This document shows, piece by piece, positions 17,654 through 27,535 of a stretch of DNA of 64,000 bases (positions are counted from its first letter, which is position 1; each line of letters begins with the position of its first letter). The notes below the pieces were generated by a model. That model saw nothing but the letters and a program-made list of their open reading frames with translations, ran no database searches and had not been told where the DNA came from. The stretch spans positions 1 to 64,000 of the forward strand of contig NZ_JADGEW010000013.1 of NCBI RefSeq assembly GCF_016744155.1, read 5' to 3'. The translations under genes were made by a program, and so were the position numbers. The stretch comes from Amphritea sp. (GTDB lineage: Bacteria; Pseudomonadota; Gammaproteobacteria; Pseudomonadales; Balneatricaceae).

Positions 17654-18655
17654 TTATTCAGCCAGTGCAGCTTCAAGAATCTTATCAGCCCACTCTTTAC
17701 CGATATCATTGATGATTTCAGGCCATACGTTCTGCTTAATCTTTGCAGCAGTCGCGGCTAGCTGTTCAGGCGTTACCTCAACGATAGTTGCGCCGGCTTC
17801 AACCAGACGTTGCTCGTTAGCTGCCTGATCTGTTTCGGCGGTTGCCCAGCGGCTGTTTTCAAAATCCAGAGCAGCTTGGGAAAGTGCTTCCTGTTGATTA
17901 GCTTTAAGACCATCGAAACGCTCTTCATTGATCATCAGGTACCAAACTTCAAAGTGAGTATTGATCGGTACGTAGTACTTAGTCACATCACGGAATGAGG
18001 CGTAGTAACCTTCAGCACCTGAGCCGATAACACCATCAACAACACCGGTTTGAACAGCGGTAAAGGCTTCAGAGAACGGCAGAGGTGAGCCGATATAACC
18101 TAAATTATCCGCAAGAAGTTGAAACACCTTAATTGGTGGCACACGAACTTTCGCTGACTTACTAACACTGGAATCCGCTGCACCTTCAACATCTGTATTA
18201 AGCGCAACACCGCCAAAGTAAACAGGCCAAGCACCCAGAACTTTAATACCCTGCTGCTTATACAGATCAGATACGGTATTTCGCATCACTGAACCTGGGC
18301 CAAATTTCTTCTGTGCATCCGCCCAGTCCTGTGCCATATATGGCAGTGAAACGATCTGGAAACGTTTATCAACGCTAGATGCGATCGGCTGAACAGCCAT
18401 ATCAACTGCACCCAGGCCAACACGCTCTTGAACCACCGTATAGTCACCCAGAGCATTTGCCGGATACAGCTTAACTTTTAGCTTTCCATCTGTTGCCGCT
18501 TTAACTGCCTCAGCAAATTTTGTGGCGTCTATATCAATCGCAGTACCCTGCGGGCGAACATGGGACAGCTTAAGGGATGCAGCTTCGACAGCACCCATAG
18601 TTACTAGCGATAAAGAAGCCGCCAGAACCAGATTTTTAGAAAGTGAAGTAAACAT
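17654..18655 (-). CDS. dctP: TRAP transporter solute-binding protein (DctP family)
   Basis: 333 residues with a Sec signal peptide (hydrophobic to about residue 25, cleavage after AVEA) and a mature protein beginning SLKLSHVRPQG. RVPPIKVFQLLADNLG near residue 165 contains the family Arg that normally pairs with the substrate carboxylate, and FSEAFTAVQTGVVDGVIG follows it. It binds an organic acid in the periplasm and hands it to the DctQM permease encoded upstream. GAGG lies 7 nt before the ATG. The dehydrogenase genes next to it suggest the ligand is that enzyme's substrate. Confidence 0.9.
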   Translation of the reverse strand: MFTSLSKNLVLAASLSLVTMGAVEAASLKLSHVRPQGTAIDIDATKFAEAVKAATDGKLKVKLYPANALGDYTVVQERVGLGAVDMAVQPIASSVDKRFQIVSLPYMAQDWADAQKKFGPGSVMRNTVSDLYKQQGIKVLGAWPVYFGGVALNTDVEGAADSSVSKSAKVRVPPIKVFQLLADNLGYIGSPLPFSEAFTAVQTGVVDGVIGSGAEGYYASFRDVTKYYVPINTHFEVWYLMINEERFDGLKANQQEALSQAALDFENSRWATAETDQAANEQRLVEAGATIVEVTPEQLAATAAKIKQNVWPEIINDIGKEWADKILEAALAE

Positions 18656-18713
18656 CGATTTTCCTCATTTTTGTTTTTTTGTCCTTGCGGACCGTTTTTT
18701 ATGTTTAACGTAC

Positions 18714-20012
18714 TTAGTAACCCATCATTGCTGGGATATATTCAGACAGTCCAGGCCAGATCAGCACCAGTATTACCACTGGCAGATAACCGAACAAAAG
18801 CAGGATCATGGCGGGTTTGATTACCTCGGTAAATTTCACTTTACCGATCCGCGCACCCAGATAAAGGATGCTGGCATAAGGCGGCGTAACGCCTCCCATC
18901 GCCGTGGTCACGCCCATAATTGCTGCAAATTGAATCGGACTTACACCCAGCGCGCTCATCAATGGCATTAGCAACGGTGCGGTAAGAATGATCGCAGTGA
19001 TATCGTTAACCACCATGCCGATGGCGAACAAAAACAGCGTTACCATAATCAGCAGAGTTGTTTTGTCCTGGGTGATCTCAAAGATAGATTCCACCAGCGC
19101 CTGGGGAATATCTTCCATAACGAAGAGCTGACTCAACATCAGACTGAAAAGAATCATGATCAGAATGGCACCCACCGCAGTGGCAGATTCCTTACCGGCT
19201 TCAAGAAACTTTTTCCAGGTGAGTCCCCTGTAGATCATGAAACCTACAGGTAGAGCATAGATAACAGCGACCGCAGCGGCTTCTGTCGGCGTCATGATTC
19301 CGCCATAGATACCGCCAAGGATAATGACTGGCATCAGCAACGCAGGAATAGCATGAACCGTATTGTTTCCCGCCAGCTTCAGGGTCTCGCTGAAAGAGAC
19401 TTCCTCATCCAGCACCAGTGGAAACTTTCGCGCCATCACAAGGTTAACAATGGCAAAATTGAGCATGATCAGCAGGCCCGGACCCAAGGTCGCTAGAAAG
19501 CTTGCCAGAATAGATGTTTCTGTTACCCAACCATAGACAATCATGGTGACGCTGGGCGGGATTAACAGCCCCAGAATAGAGGAGTTAGCAATCAATGCAG
19601 TGGCATAAGCGCGGGGATACCCTTTACGTTCCATCTCTGGAATCAGCAATGGACCGATTGCCGCAATGCCCGTCAAACCACTTCCTGAGATAGCCCCGAT
19701 AATTGCGCAGCTAATAGAAGCAACGACGCCCAAACCACCCCGGACGCGCCCAACAAAGATATTAACAAACTTAAGTAAGCTCGCCGCGATACCACTGACA
19801 CTCATGATAGTGCCAGCAAAAACAAACAGCGGTATGGCTAGCAGTATCGGGTTAGTCAGCTGACTAAAGCCCCACAGCATCATCCCTTTAAAAGTGACTT
19901 CACCAACCAGGGCCATCACCATCAGACCTGCGCCAAAACAGTATGGCAGTGGAACCCCAAGACTCAACAGAATAACCAATACGGCAAACGCTAACAGTGC
20001 TATCTCAACCAT
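18714..20012 (-). CDS. dctM: TRAP transporter large permease subunit (DctM family)
   Basis: About 432 residues, twelve or so membrane segments. GSGLTGIAAIGPLLIPEM and SILGLLIPPSVTMIVYG are DctM signatures. I start at ATG 20012 (VEIALLAFAVLV follows); an open frame continues upstream to 20084 inside dctQ but would add a polar, non-homologous extension. The start overlaps dctQ by 8 bp, so the two are coupled. It carries sodium-driven import across the inner membrane. Confidence 0.9.
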   Translation of the reverse strand: MVEIALLAFAVLVILLSLGVPLPYCFGAGLMVMALVGEVTFKGMMLWGFSQLTNPILLAIPLFVFAGTIMSVSGIAASLLKFVNIFVGRVRGGLGVVASISCAIIGAISGSGLTGIAAIGPLLIPEMERKGYPRAYATALIANSSILGLLIPPSVTMIVYGWVTETSILASFLATLGPGLLIMLNFAIVNLVMARKFPLVLDEEVSFSETLKLAGNNTVHAIPALLMPVIILGGIYGGIMTPTEAAAVAVIYALPVGFMIYRGLTWKKFLEAGKESATAVGAILIMILFSLMLSQLFVMEDIPQALVESIFEITQDKTTLLIMVTLFLFAIGMVVNDITAIILTAPLLMPLMSALGVSPIQFAAIMGVTTAMGGVTPPYASILYLGARIGKVKFTEVIKPAMILLLFGYLPVVILVLIWPGLSEYIPAMMGY

Positions 20013-20592
20013 TGTTACGATCCTCCTTCGGTGACAGCAACTGGAACTCATCAAGCTCATCCGTATGCGGATGCTCATGATCAATCAATTTATCGACTTC
20101 AGCCCCGCCTGCCAGCAAGACTCGAACATGTCTGGACAGATGCAGCAGAACATAAAGCGTCATCAGTAACAGACCGATAAACAGAGCAGATTCATAGATA
20201 AGTGTGGGCAGATAAAGGGTCGGGGTCTCTTTCGATACCCGCACCGCATATTGGAAGTAGTCCCAGGCCCAATAGGTCAGCCAGCCGGAGATAACCAGAC
20301 TGATGGACTCAGAAACAACCAGCAAAATATGCCGTGCCCGTTCTGTTTTGAGGAAGATCTCGAGAACATTCGCCCGGATCTGAGTATCTTCCCGGGAGGC
20401 ATTGACTGCACCGAGAATATAAAGCCATAAGGTAGGAATAACGGCTACCTCTTCAAGCCCCATAATAGGAGTCTCGAAAACATAGCGGGTTATCACCTGT
20501 ACGAACTGCATACCTGCAACCGTACTGATCAATATCGCCAAAGTGTATCTAAAAAATGTCTCCATAATTATTATCTCTATGTCGGAGCTCAT
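20005..20592 (-). CDS. dctQ: TRAP transporter small permease subunit (DctQ family)
   Basis: 195 residues with four membrane segments and the family segment VITRYVFETPIMGLEEVAVIP near residue 33. The ATG at 20592 has an excellent AGGAGG 8 nt upstream, which settles the start over the internal ATG at 20565. The C-terminus carries a charged cytoplasmic tail rich in Asp, Glu and His. First gene of the dctQ-dctM-dctP-dehydrogenase-ridA run. Confidence 0.9.
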   Translation of the reverse strand: MSSDIEIIIMETFFRYTLAILISTVAGMQFVQVITRYVFETPIMGLEEVAVIPTLWLYILGAVNASREDTQIRANVLEIFLKTERARHILLVVSESISLVISGWLTYWAWDYFQYAVRVSKETPTLYLPTLIYESALFIGLLLMTLYVLLHLSRHVRVLLAGGAEVDKLIDHEHPHTDELDEFQLLSPKEDRNNG

Positions 20593-20727
20593 AATTAGTG
20601 CCTCCTGAGAAGCACCCTTGATGTGGTATTTACATGATCATAAATCGAGCAAATAATATCAAATCATGAATATTACATACTTGATAACATGGTGTTATAT
20701 TATAGATCACTCAGGAGACTATCATCT

Positions 20728-21660
20728 ATGGCTCAGTTAAGTTTCAGACAGGTCGAGGCATTTCGCGCGGTAATGATTGCCGGCACCACAACAGGCGCAG
20801 CAGAAATACTTTTCATTTCACAGCCTGCAGTGAGTCGATTATTAAGTGATTTTGAAGACTCGGTAAAGGTACCGCTGTTTGATCGGGTGAAAAAAAGATT
20901 AGTCCCTACACCGGAAGCGCTGATTCTGTTTGAAGAGGTAGAACGATCCTTCGTTGGCATAGAAAAACTGGCGCGTACTGCTGAAGAATTAAGAACATTT
21001 CATCGGGGAACGCTGCGAATAGCTTGTATGCCAGCCCTTGCTCAAGCGTTTTTACCACAGGTTTCCCGAGAGTTTATGGAACTGAATCAGGGGGTTTCGA
21101 TGACCCTACAGGTACGTAGTTCTCAACAGGTCGCAGACTGGATCTCTACCCAACATTTCGATATCGGCTTTGCTGCCGTTGCAGTGACAGACCCATCCAT
21201 ACAAACAGAATCACTGGCACGCAGCGAAATGGTCTGCATCCTGCCCCCCGGGCACCCTCTTGAGCATAAAGAACTCATCGAGCCGCAAGATCTTAAAGAT
21301 GATGTTTTTATTTCGTTGGGAACCGAGCATCGCTACAAAGTAGATGACGCTTTCGAGACCGCTGAGGTAAAAAGGAAAATGCTTTTTGATACCCAGGTAT
21401 CCCATATCGCCTGTAGTTATGTACTTTCAGGCTCAGGGGTTTCACTGGTCGACCCAGTCACTGCTATTAATTTTATAAAGCAGGGCCTTGTAGTCAAACC
21501 CTTCTCTGTCTCAATACCCTTTAATTACAATCTAATCTACCCGGCAACCCGTCCCGTTTCGCAGCTGGCGCTTGATTTTTGCAAACTACTAAAAACCCGT
21601 TTAAAAGAGTTGGCTGAGGGTTCCGATAACCTATTCAAAATATTAGTAAAGAATGAATAG
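20728..21660 (+). CDS. LysR-family regulator, OccR/NocR-like
   Basis: About 310 residues. The N-terminal HTH (LSFRQVEAFRAVMIAGT, then ISQPAVSRLLSDFE) resembles OccR and NocR, regulators of opine uptake and oxidation operons, and is followed by a substrate-binding domain. I start at ATG 20728, with AGGAG upstream; the frame is open to 20689. It diverges from the TRAP/dehydrogenase operon across 135 bp and is its likely regulator. Resemblance to OccR supports an amino-acid-derived inducer. Confidence 0.87.
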   Translation: MAQLSFRQVEAFRAVMIAGTTTGAAEILFISQPAVSRLLSDFEDSVKVPLFDRVKKRLVPTPEALILFEEVERSFVGIEKLARTAEELRTFHRGTLRIACMPALAQAFLPQVSREFMELNQGVSMTLQVRSSQQVADWISTQHFDIGFAAVAVTDPSIQTESLARSEMVCILPPGHPLEHKELIEPQDLKDDVFISLGTEHRYKVDDAFETAEVKRKMLFDTQVSHIACSYVLSGSGVSLVDPVTAINFIKQGLVVKPFSVSIPFNYNLIYPATRPVSQLALDFCKLLKTRLKELAEGSDNLFKILVKNE

Positions 21661-21680
21661 TAAAAGCGTCCTATGAAGAA

Positions 21681-21710
21681 GCCCCGGTAGCCAACATAGT
21701 AACCGGGGGC
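21681..21710. terminator. Hairpin between convergent LysR and hupE/ureJ genes
   Basis: GCCCCGGT and ACCGGGGGC form an 8-bp stem with one bulged G around a 13-nt loop, between the two convergent stop codons. U-tracts are weak on both strands, so terminator activity is likely but not certain. Confidence 0.5.
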
Positions 21711-21718
21711 AATTCATT

Positions 21719-22300
21719 TTATACCGCTGCCAGTACGCCAAACGCCGCTACGGCTACACCTGCAATACGGGAGGTCATGCCCATACTGTAGCTGTCTGCG
21801 AGCTGTCCCAGTCGAGTGCCTGCCATCAGTAACACTGATGTCATGATCAGGAAGCCTGCAACATAAGCAACCGGATTTACTGCCAATGGCAGTTCAGCAC
21901 CGTGAGCTAAACCGTGGAATAGTGCGAAGCCTGCGGCAAGCGCGATTCCGGTAACCAGCGTAAAACGTACCGCCAGTGCCAGCAGTACGCCTGCTGTGAC
22001 CACTGACACAACGATTCCCTGCTCAACAAAAGGTACGGTCAGTCCGGCAACCGCCAATAGAGTACCAACGGCCATCGCCAGCAGAAATGCTGCAGGCACT
22101 GCTGTTCCTACCCTGCTTTTACTACGGCCCGCAGCCATAAGCCCGACCGCCAGCATCACCAGCAGATGATCTGCCCCCGACAGTGGATGCAGCATGCCCT
22201 GGAAAAAGCCGGCCACTTCATGCCCGGTATGCGCCATCGCAGAAAGCGGAGCCAGTGCACCGACAAGGGTTAACAGACGTAACTGATTGCGTTTATTCAT
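21719..22300 (-). CDS. ureJ: HupE/UreJ-family nickel transporter
   Basis: 193 residues: a signal-like first segment ending SAMA, then HTGHEVAGFFQGMLHPLSGADHLLVM, whose HPLSGADH is the HupE/UreJ signature and probable Ni-binding site, then six membrane segments with a second His motif FHGLAHG. It supplies nickel for urease. Last gene of the urea island, 28 bp after ureG. Confidence 0.9.
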   Translation of the reverse strand: MNKRNQLRLLTLVGALAPLSAMAHTGHEVAGFFQGMLHPLSGADHLLVMLAVGLMAAGRSKSRVGTAVPAAFLLAMAVGTLLAVAGLTVPFVEQGIVVSVVTAGVLLALAVRFTLVTGIALAAGFALFHGLAHGAELPLAVNPVAYVAGFLIMTSVLLMAGTRLGQLADSYSMGMTSRIAGVAVAAFGVLAAV

Positions 22301-22328
22301 TATGTGCTCCTGAAAGTCCTAATAATTA

Positions 22329-23000
22329 TTAAACCACTGCCTTAACCGGTGGTAGCTGTTTAGATTCCAGCATCCCTTCGGATACGATAAATTCGAGAAT
22401 ATCTTCCAAACCTTCGGCCTTCTTCAGGTTGGAGAAGACAAAAGGCCGGTCGCCGCGCATGCGTTTGGCATCCACATCCATCACTTCAAGGGACGCACCG
22501 ACCAAGGGTGCCAGGTCAGTCTTGTTGATAATCAACAGATCGGAGCGGGTGATGCCCGGCCCACCTTTACGGGGAATCTTATCGCCCGCAGAGACATCGA
22601 TGACATAGATGGTCAGATCTGAAAGTTCTGGGCTGAAAGTGGCGCTGAGGTTATCGCCGCCACTTTCAACGAATACCACATCCAACTCACCATGACGGGC
22701 GATCAGCTGATCAATCGCCGCCAGATTCATCGAAGCATCTTCACGTATTGCCGTATGCGGACAACCACCGGTTTCCACACCAATGATGCGGTCGGCATCC
22801 AGAGCTTCGTGCTCGGTCAGAAACTTAGCGTCTTCCTTGGTATAGATATCGTTAGTGACCACGGCAATATCATAATGCTCCCGCATCGCTGAACAGAGTG
22901 AGCGTAGCAGTGCTGTTTTACCCGACCCTACCGGGCCACCTACACCGATCCGCAGTGTCTGTTTTTGCGGGCTCGTCTGGCTGTGTGTTGTTGTGCTCAA
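22329..23000 (-). CDS. ureG: Urease accessory GTPase UreG
   Basis: About 223 residues of the SIMIBI GTPase family. P-loop GGPVGSGKT at residues 21-29, the nickel-binding CPH in [29 protein letters not shown] and the guanine-specificity NKTDLAP are all visible. The start is a TTG at 23000 preceded by AGGAG at 7 nt. The frame is open another 59 codons upstream, but that would run into ureF and precede any homology. UreG-GTP delivers nickel to urease with UreE, UreF and UreD. Confidence 0.93.
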   Translation of the reverse strand: MSTTTHSQTSPQKQTLRIGVGGPVGSGKTALLRSLCSAMREHYDIAVVTNDIYTKEDAKFLTEHEALDADRIIGVETGGCPHTAIREDASMNLAAIDQLIARHGELDVVFVESGGDNLSATFSPELSDLTIYVIDVSAGDKIPRKGGPGITRSDLLIINKTDLAPLVGASLEVMDVDAKRMRGDRPFVFSNLKKAEGLEDILEFIVSEGMLESKQLPPVKAVV

Positions 23001-23037
23001 AATAACTCTCCTGAATTCTGTCGTTTCTGCCCGAAGG

Positions 23038-23718
23038 TCAGGAACGGAATAATCTTGAATACTGTGTTTCATGGCCTGCACTGGCGATTGCCAGCCCCTG
23101 CAAACCATTACCAATCTCATCTTCTGCAATCTGTTCTGCCCGAGTGATCGCCTGGGGCAACAGTGGTTGCAGCTCACCCAGCAGCAGCTGAGCCTGGGTC
23201 TGCCCTAGCGGCACCAGTTTAGTCGCTGCCGCAACCTGGTTTTCTAACCATGACCAGAGGAATCCCAGTACAGCGGTCGAGTAATCTATCCGCCAGTGTT
23301 GTGCAGCAATACCGAACAGAACGACAAAACTTAACTCGCCTGATGTGGGTAATGGCTGTGAAATGCCAAGACTCACCAACAACCGGTTCATCGCCTCACC
23401 CATCGCGCTATCCGTTAGCCGTAACTCACGGGTTTCGCGGCAAGCCAACGCCAGATCATTACACCGTATCAACCGCTTCTCATCGCCGGCTTCAGCCGCG
23501 GCCATCGCCAACTTCAACAGCGGCAGATCGGTCTGGGCAACTGAATAGAGCAACTGCTGTTCCAGCCACTCTGACACCTGCTGTGATTTTTTAATCCAAC
23601 CGGTTTCAATGGCATGCTCTAGCCCCTGAGAGAATGCATAACCGCCTATCGGCAGGCTCACACTACTGAGCTGCATCAACCTTAAGAGAGCTGTATCAGT
23701 GGTGGTGATGGCCGCCAT
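23038..23718 (-). CDS. ureF: Urease accessory protein UreF
   Basis: About 226 residues, all-helical. [18 protein letters not shown] and the C-terminal [13 protein letters not shown] are the UreF signatures. I start at ATG 23718, which overlaps the end of ureE by 23 bp; a start at 23745 would increase the overlap without a better ribosome-binding site. UreF bridges UreD and UreG in the urease activation complex. Confidence 0.92.
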   Translation of the reverse strand: MAAITTTDTALLRLMQLSSVSLPIGGYAFSQGLEHAIETGWIKKSQQVSEWLEQQLLYSVAQTDLPLLKLAMAAAEAGDEKRLIRCNDLALACRETRELRLTDSAMGEAMNRLLVSLGISQPLPTSGELSFVVLFGIAAQHWRIDYSTAVLGFLWSWLENQVAAATKLVPLGQTQAQLLLGELQPLLPQAITRAEQIAEDEIGNGLQGLAIASAGHETQYSRLFRS

Positions 23719-24142
23719 TACTGTAGGCTCCCGATTCCGGTACAAATACTGTTTCCTGATGGGTCAGTGTCAGACCTAACAGCTCAAGCATCTCTTCCAG
23801 CACATGATCCGGTTGCATCCGTAACCAGCACTCACCCACCTGCAGCTTCACGTGACGGTTACCTAAGTGATAGCAAGCGCGGGCAAAGGTCTGCCAATCT
23901 TCACACTCGGCATAGGTCACCGCTTCAACCGCCCCTTCAACCTGAACATATTTCCCACAGGTTGTTTTAAGGTATTCACCCACCAGCAACGGCTTACCCC
24001 GTTCCAAAAACAGGCGCACCTCTTCACCATTCTCACCGGTGAGTTTCAACCGACCCCGGTCGCGTTGCTCTTGACTCAAAACCACCGTTGTATAAACAAC
24101 ACCGTGACAGTGATCGCCTAAACGTTCATAAACTTCCAACAT
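23696..24142 (-). CDS. ureE: Urease accessory nickel chaperone UreE
   Basis: About 148 residues. LEVYERLG opens the protein, LGNRHVKLQVGE is the nickel-site loop in the middle, and the C-terminus ends in GGHHHH, a short version of the His-rich nickel tail. The start at 24142 matches family length; the frame continues open upstream into the ureC end region. It delivers Ni(II) to UreG. Confidence 0.92.
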   Translation of the reverse strand: MLEVYERLGDHCHGVVYTTVVLSQEQRDRGRLKLTGENGEEVRLFLERGKPLLVGEYLKTTCGKYVQVEGAVEAVTYAECEDWQTFARACYHLGNRHVKLQVGECWLRMQPDHVLEEMLELLGLTLTHQETVFVPESGAYSNGGHHHH

Positions 24143-24155
24143 CAGATGCCCTCTC

Positions 24156-25862
24156 TTAAAACAAGTTATATAGCTGAGCCAGTGGTAACACTTCTGCCGG
24201 CTCACAGGTAAGTAGCTCGCCATCTGCCCGCACCTCGTAGGTCTGCGGGTCGACCGTGATATCAGGCATCCAGCTGTTGTGTACCATGTCTTTCTTGCCG
24301 ATATTACGGGTGTTCGAACAGGCGACTAACCGACGATTCAGCCCCAGCTGACCACCGATATCATTGTCCAGTGCGGCCGCAGAGACAAAGGTCACCGCGG
24401 TCTTAGCCGGTGCCTGGCCGTAGGAGCCAAACATTGGGCGGTAGTGCACCGGTTGCGGCGTTGGGATAGATGCATTCGGGTCACCCATCGGCGCGGCGGC
24501 AATCATCCCTCCTTTAATAATCAGGGATGGTTTAACGCCAAAGAACGCTGGCTTCCACAACACCAGGTCCGCCAGTTTACCTGGCTCAATAGAGCCGACT
24601 TCGTGGGAGATACCGTGGGCGACAGCCGGGTTAATGGTGTATTTTGCGATGTAACGACGGGCGCGGAAATTATCACTACCCAGGGTTTCATCTTCAGGCA
24701 GCAGACCAAACTGAGTCTTCATCTTATGGGCAGTCTGCCAGGTACGGGTAATCACCTCTCCAACACGTCCCATCGCCTGAGAGTCAGACGAGATCATGCT
24801 AAAGGCACCCCGATCGTGAAAAAGGTCTTCCGCGGCAATCGTCTCTTTGCGAATCCGGGAATCGGCAAAGGCGACATCCTCGGGGATATTACTGTCCAGG
24901 TGATGACAGACCATCAGCATATCCAGATGTTCATCCACCGTATTGCGGGTATAGGGACGGGTTGGGTTGGTCGAAGATGGCAGTACATTCGGGTAGGCAC
25001 AGGCGCGGATGATATCCGGTGCATGACCTCCCCCCGCCCCTTCGGTGTGATAGGTGTGGATAACCCGGTCTTTAAAGGCACCCAGGGTGTCATCAACAAA
25101 TCCGGACTCGTTCAGCGTATCGGTATGAATCGCCACCTGAACATCATATTTTTCAGCTACGGACAAACAGGTATCGATAGATGCCGGCGTCGTACCCCAG
25201 TCTTCATGGAGTTTCAGACCGCAAGCGCCGGCTTCCAATTGATCTTCCAGGGGCTTAGGCAGACTCCCGTTACCTTTGCCAAGGAAGCCAAAGTTCATCG
25301 GCATAGAATCAGTAGCCTGAAGCATCTTACCGATATTCCAGGGCCCCGGAGTACAGGTAGTCGCATTGGTACCGGTTGCAGGCCCGGTACCACCGCCGAT
25401 CATAGTGGTCACACCGGACATTAGCGCTTCATCTATCTGTTGTGGACAGATGAAATGGATATGCGCATCGATTCCGCCGGCGGTGAGAATACTACCCTCA
25501 CCGGCTATGACTTCGGTACCCGGGCCGATAACGATATCGACATTATCCTGAGTATCCGGATTACCCGCTTTACCGACTTTAAAAATACGGCCTTCACGAA
25601 TACCCACATCACCTTTAACGATCCCCCAGTGGTCCAGCACCAGCGCGTTAGTGATAACCAGATCAACACAGATATCATTACCGCACTGACTCTGGCCCTG
25701 ACCATCCCGGATAACCTTACCGCCCCCAAACTTAACTTCGTCGCCATAATCAGTGAAGTCTTTCTCAACTTCGATCCAGAGTTCGGTATCACCGAGTCGC
25801 ACCCGGTCACCGGTGGTAGGGCCGAACATCTGTGCATAAGCGGCACGATCTATCTTGCTCAT
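24156..25862 (-). CDS. ureC: Urease alpha subunit
   Basis: 568 residues. Every catalytic residue known from Klebsiella urease is present at the same number: His134 and His136 (DAHIHF), carbamylated Lys217 (LKLHEDW), His246, His272, Cys319 and His320 on the mobile flap (MVCHHLD), and Asp360. It hydrolyses urea to ammonia and carbamate in the cytoplasm. It overlaps ureB by 4 bp. Two long antisense frames inside it have no support. Confidence 0.98.
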   Translation of the reverse strand: MSKIDRAAYAQMFGPTTGDRVRLGDTELWIEVEKDFTDYGDEVKFGGGKVIRDGQGQSQCGNDICVDLVITNALVLDHWGIVKGDVGIREGRIFKVGKAGNPDTQDNVDIVIGPGTEVIAGEGSILTAGGIDAHIHFICPQQIDEALMSGVTTMIGGGTGPATGTNATTCTPGPWNIGKMLQATDSMPMNFGFLGKGNGSLPKPLEDQLEAGACGLKLHEDWGTTPASIDTCLSVAEKYDVQVAIHTDTLNESGFVDDTLGAFKDRVIHTYHTEGAGGGHAPDIIRACAYPNVLPSSTNPTRPYTRNTVDEHLDMLMVCHHLDSNIPEDVAFADSRIRKETIAAEDLFHDRGAFSMISSDSQAMGRVGEVITRTWQTAHKMKTQFGLLPEDETLGSDNFRARRYIAKYTINPAVAHGISHEVGSIEPGKLADLVLWKPAFFGVKPSLIIKGGMIAAAPMGDPNASIPTPQPVHYRPMFGSYGQAPAKTAVTFVSAAALDNDIGGQLGLNRRLVACSNTRNIGKKDMVHNSWMPDITVDPQTYEVRADGELLTCEPAEVLPLAQLYNLF

Positions 25863-26185
25863 AGGGTTTCCTCCCCGCTATCCAGCTTACCCATCACATC
25901 ACCACGGAAGCCGTAGATAGTCCGACTACCCGCATATTCAACCAGCTCGACTTCGCGGCCCTGTCCCGGCTCGAAACGAATCGCCGTCCCTGAAACGATA
26001 TTCAGCCGGTAACCGCGGGTTTTTGCACGGTCGAATTCCAGTGCCGGATTAACTTCATAAAAATGATAGTGAGAGCCGATCTGAACCGGGCGATCACCAC
26101 GATTTTCAACCCGCAGAGAGACTGTCTTACGCCCCTCATTAAGCAGAATCTCGCCTTTTGCAGGCTGAATTTCTCCGGGAATCAT
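25859..26185 (-). CDS. ureB: Urease beta subunit
   Basis: About 108 residues with [22 protein letters not shown], the UreB core. The first in-frame ATG (26191) directly abuts AGGAG, while the ATG at 26185 stands 6 nt from it and gives the standard N-terminus MIPGEI, so I start there. Structural subunit of the (UreABC)3 assembly. Confidence 0.95.
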   Translation of the reverse strand: MIPGEIQPAKGEILLNEGRKTVSLRVENRGDRPVQIGSHYHFYEVNPALEFDRAKTRGYRLNIVSGTAIRFEPGQGREVELVEYAGSRTIYGFRGDVMGKLDSGEETL

Positions 26186-26197
26186 AGTCATCTCCTC

Positions 26198-26500
26198 TCA
26201 ACAGATCGGGTTATGGACGGTGACCAATTTGGTACCATCGGGAAAAGTCGCTTCTACCTGTACTTCATGAATCAGTTCGATAACCCCGGGCATTACCTGG
26301 TCTGCCGTTAATAGGGTTTTACCGAAGCCCATTAGTTCAGCGACGGTTTTCCCATCGCGGGCGCCTTCGATAATTTCCATGCTCAAATACGCCATCGCTT
26401 CAGGGTAATTCAACTTCAGCCCCCGATTGAGGCGACGTTCAGCCAGCAGAGCCGCCGTAAATACCAGTAATTTATCTTTTTCTCTTGGAAGCAGTTCCAT
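26198..26500 (-). CDS. ureA: Urease gamma subunit
   Basis: 100 residues beginning [23 protein letters not shown] and ending [13 protein letters not shown], the conserved UreA ends. The ATG at 26500 gives the standard N-terminus; a GTG one codon upstream is in frame. AGAGG lies just upstream. The gap to ureD (about 105 bp) is the largest inside the island and could hold an internal promoter; I saw no clear one. Confidence 0.95.
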   Translation of the reverse strand: MELLPREKDKLLVFTAALLAERRLNRGLKLNYPEAMAYLSMEIIEGARDGKTVAELMGFGKTLLTADQVMPGVIELIHEVQVEATFPDGTKLVTVHNPIC

Positions 26501-26605
26501 CACTTACCTCTTCACTATGTTTAGCGCTTATCGTCTGAGCCGGTGTGTGCTGAGCGCGAAATTTCATCTGGTCTGACAGACCGTCTAGCAACCCATAGTC
26601 AAACA

Positions 26606-27532
26606 TCAAGTTGCCCAGATACGGGGCTCACAGGCTGGCCGACCTAGCAGTTCCGGGCGAATCTCATGCCAACAACGAACAAAGAGTTTCATCGCCTGAT
26701 CAGTCTGATCGCCCAGATAGCGAACAGTTAGAAACTCCCCCACCAGACTGACAGCCGCTAACGCGCCACAATCATCGGCATGCAACCGCAGCTTTTTAAT
26801 CAAAGGTTCAATCGAATGTTCAGTGTTTTCATCGGCGGCGAGATCAAAGGGGCCTGCCACCATCAGTCCGGTGACAGGCTTACCACGTAACCCGGCACTG
26901 CCGTCCAGCAACGCCCGGTTACCATCATCAATCTGTAACCGCTCCCGCAACAAAATGCGCTCTCCCCGATTGATTTGCAGGGTCTGAGACAGGTTACCGC
27001 TACTGAAAGGCAGACCCCGGTTGGGCAATCCAAGGCTGGTAATTTCCCAGCCGATAAAATGTGAGTTCTCGGCCAGATGAACCCGCGTATCAAGGCGGGT
27101 GCAGGCATCGGGATAGAGGATAGTTTCCAACGGCAGCCACTCAATTGAGCTGCCGGCACTCAGATGCAGAGTATTAATTTGATGTTGCAAAGTCCGGTCG
27201 GGGCGCGCCCGGTAAACCCGTCCGGCACCGGGAGTCGTCAGTAATGCATGGCTGTCATAGCCCGTATTAACGGAGATCTCAAGACGGTCCCCGGAGACCA
27301 TTCCCCCCGGAGGATGCAGCAGATAAACCTGGGCCAGATCAGGCCCCTCGGGGTAGAACGCTTTCTGGACGTAGAGCGGGCCCTTATGATCAGCCCGTTG
27401 CAACACAGAGCCTCGGGACGTGCGGCCAAACTGTAAAAACAGTTCAGCATTCCAGGCAGAGGCTTTTTTTTGCTGCGCCGGGGTGCGAGTCGGCTCTGGG
27501 GCACGCGGTATCGGCTGTGACAGGCTGGTCAT
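26606..27532 (-). CDS. ureD: Urease accessory protein UreD
   Basis: 308 residues with the UreD signatures LHPPGGMVSGDRL (about 72-84), ALLTTPGAGRVYR and EWLPLETILYPDA. The N-terminal 30 residues are proline- and charge-rich and variable. UreD scaffolds UreF and UreG on apo-urease. It starts 3 bp after the stop of urtE, joining transport and hydrolysis genes in one transcript. Confidence 0.93.
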   Translation of the reverse strand: MTSLSQPIPRAPEPTRTPAQQKKASAWNAELFLQFGRTSRGSVLQRADHKGPLYVQKAFYPEGPDLAQVYLLHPPGGMVSGDRLEISVNTGYDSHALLTTPGAGRVYRARPDRTLQHQINTLHLSAGSSIEWLPLETILYPDACTRLDTRVHLAENSHFIGWEITSLGLPNRGLPFSSGNLSQTLQINRGERILLRERLQIDDGNRALLDGSAGLRGKPVTGLMVAGPFDLAADENTEHSIEPLIKKLRLHADDCGALAAVSLVGEFLTVRYLGDQTDQAMKLFVRCWHEIRPELLGRPACEPRIWAT

Positions 27533-27535
27533 CGT

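Noticed and set aside
24444-25424. 326-residue ORF antisense to ureC
   Set aside because: A shadow of the strongly conserved ureC gene; composition is arginine- and histidine-rich as expected for an antisense frame.
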